Below are positions 59,196 to 64,000 of a stretch of 64,000 nucleotides of DNA, piece by piece. This DNA comes from IOR16 sp963521065 (GTDB taxonomy: Bacteria; Bacillota; Clostridia; Peptostreptococcales; Anaerovoracaceae): positions 124,001 through 188,000 of the forward strand of contig CAUQTI010000002.1 of assembly GCA_963521065.1 (NCBI GenBank). The letters run 5' to 3'. A program made the position numbers and the translations under genes. The stretch's first letter is position 1. Every line of letters starts with the position of its first letter. The notes below the pieces were generated by a model, which was given only the letters and a program-made list of their open reading frames with translations, was not told the origin of the DNA and searched no databases.

Positions 59196-60335
59196 TTAAA
59201 TTAAGATTTCTCTTGTTCTCTCATCAATTTGCAAAATATCCTCTAAAGTCAGGTTATACTTCGGATCATGCTCTTGCATTATGATTTCAAGTTGATTTTG
59301 AATCTCTATAAATTGAATCTTCTTTTCTAAAAATTTTTGTACTAAGACTTCGTTCGCCGCATTTAAGACAACAGGGTAGCTTCCTCCTGCATCCAGTGCT
59401 TCATAAGCAAGACGCAGGCATGAAAAGGTCTCTGTATCTGCTTCTTCAAAGGTTAAAGTACCCAATTTAAAGAAATCTACACTCTCAAACGTATTTTTTA
59501 TACGGTTTGGATAGCCAAAAGCATAACTAATCGGTCCTCGCATGTCAGGTGCACCCATCTGTGCTAAAATAGAACGATCTTCAAACTCCACCATAGAGTG
59601 AATAATGCTCTGTGGATGTACCACTACTTGTATTTTTTCAGGAGCGGCATGAAAAAGCCAATGTGCTTCTATCACTTCCAGTCCTTTATTCATCAAGCTT
59701 GCAGAATCAATTGTAATCTTACTTCCCATGCTCCATTTTGGATGCTTTAAGGCCTGTTCTAAGGTAACGTCTTGCAGGTCTTTCTTTTTATAACCGCGGA
59801 ACGGACCGCCTGATGCCGTTAATAAAACACGGCGAAGCGGATTGTGTTGATTGGCTTGCAAGCACTGAAAAATTGCGCTATGTTCACTGTCCACCGGAAG
59901 CAAGCGAACGTTTTTTTCTTTCACAGCCTCCATAATGACAGCCCCGCCGGCAACCAGCGTTTCTTTATTGGCAAGTGCGATATCTTTTCCTGCATAGATT
60001 GCCTCATAAGTAGGCCGTAGTCCCATCATTCCCATAAGGGAATTTAGTACTAAATCACAATTTGTTTTTGCCGCGGCCGAAATAATGCCCTCCATCCCGT
60101 AATCAAATTCAATATTCGGAAATTCCTTTTGTAACTTCTTTGCGTCTTCTGCGCTTGCCGTTACTGCGAAACGAGGAGAATATTTTTCCAGCTGCTCGCG
60201 AAAAAGTGAAATATTTTTCCCGCAGGTCAGGCTCTCCACCTCAAACAAATCGGAATGCTGTTCTATTACATTTAATGCCTGTGTTCCAATCGACCCCGTA
60301 GAACCCAAGATACTTATTGTTTTCATTTTTTTCAC
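59196..60335 (-). CDS. dxr: 1-deoxy-D-xylulose-5-phosphate reductoisomerase
   Basis: Dxr turns DXP into MEP with NADPH, the first committed non-mevalonate step and the target of fosmidomycin. The 379-residue protein has the GSTGSIGTQAL nucleotide-binding motif, the VDSEHSAIFQCLQ metal/substrate site and the SASLMNKGLEVIEAHWLF block. It lies between cdsA and rseP, the common Firmicutes order. Confidence 0.97.
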   Translation of the reverse strand: MKKMKTISILGSTGSIGTQALNVIEQHSDLFEVESLTCGKNISLFREQLEKYSPRFAVTASAEDAKKLQKEFPNIEFDYGMEGIISAAAKTNCDLVLNSLMGMMGLRPTYEAIYAGKDIALANKETLVAGGAVIMEAVKEKNVRLLPVDSEHSAIFQCLQANQHNPLRRVLLTASGGPFRGYKKKDLQDVTLEQALKHPKWSMGSKITIDSASLMNKGLEVIEAHWLFHAAPEKIQVVVHPQSIIHSMVEFEDRSILAQMGAPDMRGPISYAFGYPNRIKNTFESVDFFKLGTLTFEEADTETFSCLRLAYEALDAGGSYPVVLNAANEVLVQKFLEKKIQFIEIQNQLEIIMQEHDPKYNLTLEDILQIDERTREILI

Positions 60336-60348
60336 CTAATTTAACGCT

Positions 60349-61140
60349 TTATTTTATAATTAAGACTATATAATAATATACCATCGGCGCGGTAAATAGT
60401 ACGCTGTCAAAGCGATCCATAATTCCGCCGTGCCCGGGTATTAAATTTCCATAATCTTTTATGCCCATTTTTCTCTTGAAAATAGAAGCAGTAAGATCAC
60501 CAAACTGAGAGATGACGCCCCCCAGTGCACCGATTACCATGCAATGCAGCAGATATTGCGGCAGGACAAAATATCCAAATAAGCCACAGAGCAAAACGCT
60601 TCCAAGTGTCCCACCAACTGCTCCTTCTATTGTTTTTTTCGGACTGATTTTTGGGCACAATTTATGTTTCCCAAATAAATATCCCGAAAAATATGCCATA
60701 ATATCCGTACCAAATGCGGTCAGAAACACAAGCCAAACAAAATGATTTTGGACAGAAGCGATTAACTGCACATGAAAGGAAAAGAATACAACATAAAAAA
60801 TACCCGTAATTGTAACCATTGCATCTTCGAGTCTGCGCTTGTCGATTTGAAATAAGGTAAGCAACGAGAGCAAGATAACACCAAAAAACCAAAACATCAT
60901 CCAGGCAGTCTGAGACATTCCGAAGTTTATTTCAAGCAGATGAATTAGATACAGCGAGCTGATTGCGATGAAAGCAACCGAATGATTCGCGTAAATCCCA
61001 AGTGCTTCGAAGCCTTTATAAAATTCACGCACACCGAGCAAACCTACTAAAAAGCAGGCAGCCATCAACGGATAGCTTCCATAATAAAGCACGAGCAATA
61101 GCGGAAGCATTGCCAGTGAGGAAAGGATTCGTGTTTTCAT
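60349..61140 (-). CDS. cdsA: phosphatidate cytidylyltransferase
   Basis: CdsA makes CDP-diacylglycerol from phosphatidate and CTP, the precursor used by pgsA. The 263-residue multi-pass protein ends with the family signature (SIFKRKMGIKDYGNLIPGHGG then MDRFDS). It directly abuts uppS: the uppS stop and cdsA start are adjacent. Confidence 0.96.
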   Translation of the reverse strand: MKTRILSSLAMLPLLLVLYYGSYPLMAACFLVGLLGVREFYKGFEALGIYANHSVAFIAISSLYLIHLLEINFGMSQTAWMMFWFFGVILLSLLTLFQIDKRRLEDAMVTITGIFYVVFFSFHVQLIASVQNHFVWLVFLTAFGTDIMAYFSGYLFGKHKLCPKISPKKTIEGAVGGTLGSVLLCGLFGYFVLPQYLLHCMVIGALGGVISQFGDLTASIFKRKMGIKDYGNLIPGHGGIMDRFDSVLFTAPMVYYYIVLIIK

Positions 61141-61866
61141 TTATATTCCTCCATAACGTCTCTTTCGATGCTGAAACAAAACAATTGCAGCCTCTAATTC
61201 TTTTGGTGTAAAATCAGGCCACAGTATGTCTGTATAGACAAATTCACTGTAAGCAGACTGCCAAAGCAAGTAATTACTCAATCTCATTTCACCGCTGGTT
61301 CGAATGACAAGATCCGGATCAGGCATCCCTTTTGTATATAACTTTGATTCAAAATATGCTTCGGTCATCTCTGCTTCTGAAAGATTCCCTTTGGCAAACT
61401 CTTTTGCCATCTCATGTGCTGCTTTTAAAATTTCTTTGCGCCCTCCATAGTTGAGTGCAATATTAAATTGAAGACCAGTGTTATTTTTTGTTGTTTCCAA
61501 AGATTTTTCCAGTTTAGATAATGCTTCTTTTGGAAGTTGTGTATATTCGCCTAAAATGTTTACCTTAACATTATTCTTATGAAGCTCGGCTAATTCCTTT
61601 TCTATATATAAAACCAACAGCTTAAAAATGCCCTTTACTTCCTCTTCCGGCCGTTTCCAATTTTCTGTAGAAAAGGCGTAAACGGTAAGGTGCCTTATTC
61701 CTAAAGAGGAGGATGCTTTTACAATTTCTTTTAATGCAAGCATCCCTGCATTATGACCTGCTACGCGTGGAATATTTCTTTTTTTCGCCCATCTTCCATT
61801 CCCATCCATAACAATTGCTACATGTGCTGGTATATTTTTCTTATCTATCGTATTTATAGTATCCAT
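61141..61866 (-). CDS. uppS: isoprenyl (undecaprenyl) diphosphate synthase
   Basis: UppS adds isopentenyl units to farnesyl diphosphate to make the C55 carrier lipid for cell-wall synthesis. The 241-residue protein has VAIVMDGNGRWAKKR with Asp21, the TLYAFS-type TVYAFSTENWKRP block and the C-terminal DLVIRTSGEMRLSNYLLWQSAYSE. A terminator-like hairpin lies just upstream of it. Confidence 0.97.
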   Translation of the reverse strand: MDTINTIDKKNIPAHVAIVMDGNGRWAKKRNIPRVAGHNAGMLALKEIVKASSSLGIRHLTVYAFSTENWKRPEEEVKGIFKLLVLYIEKELAELHKNNVKVNILGEYTQLPKEALSKLEKSLETTKNNTGLQFNIALNYGGRKEILKAAHEMAKEFAKGNLSEAEMTEAYFESKLYTKGMPDPDLVIRTSGEMRLSNYLLWQSAYSEFVYTDILWPDFTPKELEAAIVLFQHRKRRYGGI

Positions 61867-61893
61867 ACATAGGCCTCGTTTCTCTTTTTATAT

Positions 61894-61921
61894 CAAAAGC
61901 AGGCCGGGCAGCAGCCCGACC
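61894..61921 (-). terminator. terminator-like hairpin between the 69-aa ORF and uppS
   Basis: On the minus strand an 8-bp GC-rich stem GGTCGGGC/GCCCGGCC (one G-U pair, TGCT loop) is followed by TGCTTTT. It starts at the stop of the 69-aa ORF. It could attenuate transcription into uppS-cdsA-dxr. Confidence 0.55.
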
Positions 61922-62131
61922 TTATTTTTTCCAAAAAGGATCGGGAACTTTACATACATAGAGCTCGCACGTTCCCTCTTTCTCTTTCTGTTTTATTACT
62001 CTTTGAAAGCCGCAAATGGCATCCTTTTTCGCAGGCACCGTCTCGATGACCTGATATGGAATCTGTTTTGACTGTAAGGTCTTTACAGCATCCTCTAATA
62101 CCATTCCCAGTAAATCCGGAAACTCTATCAA
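61922..62131 (-). CDS. 69-residue protein with PASTA-like pattern, unknown
   Basis: The protein reads MIEFPDLLGMVLEDAVKTLQ at its start, close to the PASTA-domain pattern (P-D-L/V-x-G-x3-x-A-x2-x-L, then a beta strand VIETVP). It has one predicted fold only and no signal or membrane segment, unlike PASTA repeats in penicillin-binding proteins and PrkC-type kinases. It lies 12 bases after frr and before uppS in the same transcript. The resemblance is my reading; I do not know a named family. Function unknown. Confidence 0.65.
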   Translation of the reverse strand: MIEFPDLLGMVLEDAVKTLQSKQIPYQVIETVPAKKDAICGFQRVIKQKEKEGTCELYVCKVPDPFWKK

Positions 62132-62143
62132 TACACAGTTCTC

Positions 62144-62698
62144 CTATACTTCCATTAATTCTTTTTCTTTTTCAGCAACCATTGCATCAATATCCTTCAT
62201 GCATTTGTCGATCTGCTTCTGAATCTGATCCAATAATTTCTTTGCTTCATCTTCCGTTAAATCCCCTGATTTTTCGTCTTTTTTAATATTATCATTTACA
62301 TCTCTTCTTGTATTTCTAACCGCAACCTTTGCATCTTCACCAATCTTTTTAATCTGCTTGGCAAGTTCTTTTCTTCTTTCTTCTGTAAGCGGTGGAATTA
62401 CCAGACGAATCGCTTTGCCGTCGTTAGAAGGATTGATTCCCAGATTTGCCATGTTGATTGCTTTTTCGATATCGGAAACCACTTTCGGATCAAAGGGTGC
62501 AATCATAAGGGTTCGCGGATCGGGAACGCCAATGTTTGCAAGATTCTTTAAGGGCGTCGGCACACCATAGTACTCCACAGTCACCTTATCAAGCAATGCA
62601 GCATTCGCTCTTCCTGCGCGTACGGTATTTAATTCCGCTTTCAATACCCCTAATGTTTTTCCCATCTTATCCGTTAAGACTTCTTGGATTGTACTCAT
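62144..62698 (-). CDS. frr: ribosome recycling factor
   Basis: RRF splits post-termination ribosomes with EF-G. The 184-residue protein has the full family pattern (LNTVRAGRANAALLDKVTVEYYG and RLVIPPLTEERRKELAKQIKK). It follows pyrH by 21 bases; pyrH-frr-uppS-cdsA is the standard Firmicutes order. Confidence 0.98.
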   Translation of the reverse strand: MSTIQEVLTDKMGKTLGVLKAELNTVRAGRANAALLDKVTVEYYGVPTPLKNLANIGVPDPRTLMIAPFDPKVVSDIEKAINMANLGINPSNDGKAIRLVIPPLTEERRKELAKQIKKIGEDAKVAVRNTRRDVNDNIKKDEKSGDLTEDEAKKLLDQIQKQIDKCMKDIDAMVAEKEKELMEV

Positions 62699-62719
62699 AA
62701 TAAATCCTCCTAAAATGTT

Positions 62720-63424
62720 TTATTTTATTATCGTTCCTATTTTTTCGCCGTATACGGCTTTCATAACGTTATTTTCCTCAGCCAATCCAAATACATGAAT
62801 CGGAATATGGTTGTCCATACAAAGGGATGCTGCGGTAGAATCCATAACGCCCAGCCCCTTATCCAGCAAGTCTTTATGTGTCAGGGTATCAAACCGCTTT
62901 GCGTTCGAATTTGTTTCAGGGTCGCAGTCATAAACGGCATCCACCTTTTTAGCCAACAGAATAACATCTGCTTCAATCTCTGCTGCACGAAGTGCCGCAG
63001 TTGTATCAGTAGAGAAAAATGGATTTCCCGTTCCTGCCGCAAAAATCACGACAATATTTTTTGCCAGGTGAGACATCGCTCTTCTTCGAATATAAGGCTC
63101 TGCAATTTCACGCATTTCAATTGCAGTTTGTACTCTGGTCGGGATTCCTTGTGCTTCAAACGCATCTTGAAGTGCCAGCGAATTAATTACAGTCGCAAGC
63201 ATTCCCATGTAGTCCGCTGTTGCTCTGTCCATACTCTTGCTCGTTCTTCCGCGCCAAAAATTTCCACCGCCTACAACGACAGCAACCTGTACTCCAATCT
63301 CTAAAAGTCCCTTTACTTCTTTCGCTACGGAAATCAGCATTTCATCATCTAGTCCTGTTTTCTTGTCTCCGGCAAGGGCTTCTCCGCTAATTTTAAGCAA
63401 TACTCTTTTATACTTTGGCTCCAT
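62720..63424 (-). CDS. pyrH: uridylate kinase
   Basis: PyrH phosphorylates UMP to UDP and, in many bacteria, is allosterically regulated by GTP and UTP. The 234-residue protein has VLLKISGEALAG at the N-terminus and the GGGNFWRGRTS and AAGTGNPFFSTDTTAALRAAE motifs. ATG 63424 lies seven bases after AGGA, while ATG 63430 is too close. The rpsB and tsf genes that usually precede it are absent; hcp is upstream instead, beyond a terminator. Confidence 0.97.
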   Translation of the reverse strand: MEPKYKRVLLKISGEALAGDKKTGLDDEMLISVAKEVKGLLEIGVQVAVVVGGGNFWRGRTSKSMDRATADYMGMLATVINSLALQDAFEAQGIPTRVQTAIEMREIAEPYIRRRAMSHLAKNIVVIFAAGTGNPFFSTDTTAALRAAEIEADVILLAKKVDAVYDCDPETNSNAKRFDTLTHKDLLDKGLGVMDSTAASLCMDNHIPIHVFGLAEENNVMKAVYGEKIGTIIK

Positions 63425-63465
63425 TCTCATGTCCTTTCAACTTTGCTTATTAACTGACTTAATTT

Positions 63466-63500
63466 CAACAAAAGGACACTACTGTCTATAGTGTCCCTTT
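63466..63500 (-). terminator. terminator of hcp
   Basis: On the minus strand a 12-bp stem (63489-63500 with 63470-63481, one G-U pair, 7-base loop) is followed by TTTTG. It isolates hcp from pyrH. Confidence 0.78.
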
Positions 63501-63552
63501 ATTATAGCATATGAAATTTTATTTTTCCATACCGGAGTTCTTAAAAAAGTTT

Positions 63553-64000
63553 TTACTGCATAAACAATTCGATATCAGCATCCACTTCGCCAATTCCTGC
63601 AATACCAAATTTGTCCACAAGTACTTTCGCCACATTCGGAGAAAGAAAGCCTGGAAGTGTCGGCCCCAAATGGATATTCTTCACACCCAGGGATAGCAAT
63701 GCCAGTAATACAATCACCGCTTTTTGTTCATACCACGCAATATTATAGGCAATTGGAAGGTCATTGATATCGTCAAGTCCGAAAACTTCCTTCAATTTTA
63801 ATGCAATGACAGCCAATGAGTAGGAATCGTTGCACTGTCCGGCATCAAGCACACGAGGAATCCCCCCGATTTCTCCCAGTCTAAGCTTGTTATAGCGGTA
63901 TTTTGCACAGCCTGCGGTTAAAATCACCGTATCTTTCGGAAGCCTCTCTGCGAATTCAGTATAATATTCTCTTGACTTCATTCTGCCGTCACAGCCTGCC
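63553..64000 (-). CDS. hcp: hybrid-cluster protein (hydroxylamine/NO reductase), C-terminal part
   Basis: The gene enters from the right edge; 149 residues of the C-terminus are present. They carry GCDGRMKSREYYTEFAE, LTAGCAKYRYN and LDAGQCNDSYS, the cysteine motifs that ligate the hybrid iron-sulfur-oxygen cluster. HCPs reduce hydroxylamine or nitric oxide and protect anaerobes from nitrosative stress. The Met at 63981 is internal, not a start. The right-hand part of the gene, including the N-terminal [4Fe-4S] motif, is outside the window. Confidence 0.95.
   Translation of the reverse strand, partial: AGCDGRMKSREYYTEFAERLPKDTVILTAGCAKYRYNKLRLGEIGGIPRVLDAGQCNDSYSLAVIALKLKEVFGLDDINDLPIAYNIAWYEQKAVIVLLALLSLGVKNIHLGPTLPGFLSPNVAKVLVDKFGIAGIGEVDADIELFMQ

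Noticed and set aside
63553..63981. Separate 142-residue gene starting at Met 63981
   Set aside because: The frame continues upstream as GCDGR, part of the hybrid-cluster protein motif, to the window edge.
1..64000. CRISPR arrays, tRNA/rRNA genes, insertion sequences, attachment sites
   Set aside because: No regularly spaced direct repeats, no cloverleaf or rRNA-like sequence recognised, no transposase or integrase frame, and no terminal repeats seen.

Overview
The window is a contiguous piece of a low-GC, Gram-positive, spore-forming anaerobe of the class Clostridia. The evidence for this is PolC-type DNA polymerase III, the polC-rimP-nusA-ylxR-ylxQ-infB-rbfA-nrnA-truB-ribF-rpsO-pnp order, an alpha/beta-type small acid-soluble spore protein, YlbJ, strong AGGAGG ribosome-binding sites, an F/G-type SOS box (GAAC-N4-GTTC), acetate kinase and a hybrid-cluster protein. 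I cannot fix the genus; a relative of the Anaerovoracaceae/Peptostreptococcales gut anaerobes is a guess. No rRNA, tRNA, CRISPR array, transposase, integrase or phage structural gene was seen.

Layout. 1-1.1 kb: a lone XRE/S24-like regulator on the plus strand. 1.2-10.6 kb (minus): obgE, rpmA, rplU, recA (two promoters and an SOS box), then ftsK/spoIIIE-rimO-pgsA-cinA as a tightly overlapping operon. 10.8-12.8 kb (plus): asd-dapA for diaminopimelate/lysine. 12.9-21.6 kb (minus): a membrane microprotein after rpmF, ackA, ylbJ-tmcAL, rsmD-coaD-coiled-coil gene, a SASP gene, asp23-recG; rpmB diverges on plus. 22-31 kb (minus): small membrane proteins, a two-component system, a GNAT enzyme, ylmH with a tail-anchored unknown, a HAD phosphatase, a DUF362/ferredoxin protein and a YcxB-like protein. 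31-39.5 kb is the accessory-looking part: a DUF4397 protein, a YgjP-like metallopeptidase, an ECF-type sigma factor with a DUF4179 partner, a PadR repressor under a large palindrome, and an AraC-ABC-ABC module.

39.8-55.6 kb is the translation/transcription operon from polC to pnp; 55.6-63.4 kb carries pyrH-frr-(69-aa ORF)-uppS-cdsA-dxr-rseP-ispG-nfeD-SPFH, joining ribosome recycling to isoprenoid carrier-lipid synthesis, CDP-diacylglycerol synthesis and membrane proteolysis. The window ends inside hcp.

I found no convincing large undescribed system. The most unusual signals are small. L21 carries a C-terminal HeH/SAP-like extension, and L27 next to it lacks the Firmicutes N-terminal leader and its Prp protease gene. 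Two related two-helix membrane microproteins lie directly behind a terminator, another sits behind rpmF, and a PASTA-like 69-aa ORF lies between frr and uppS. Long RNA hairpins occur in the pnp and rimP leaders, and an 18-bp inverted repeat covers the padR promoter. All coordinates for hairpins and promoters were read by eye; no folding or database search was run.
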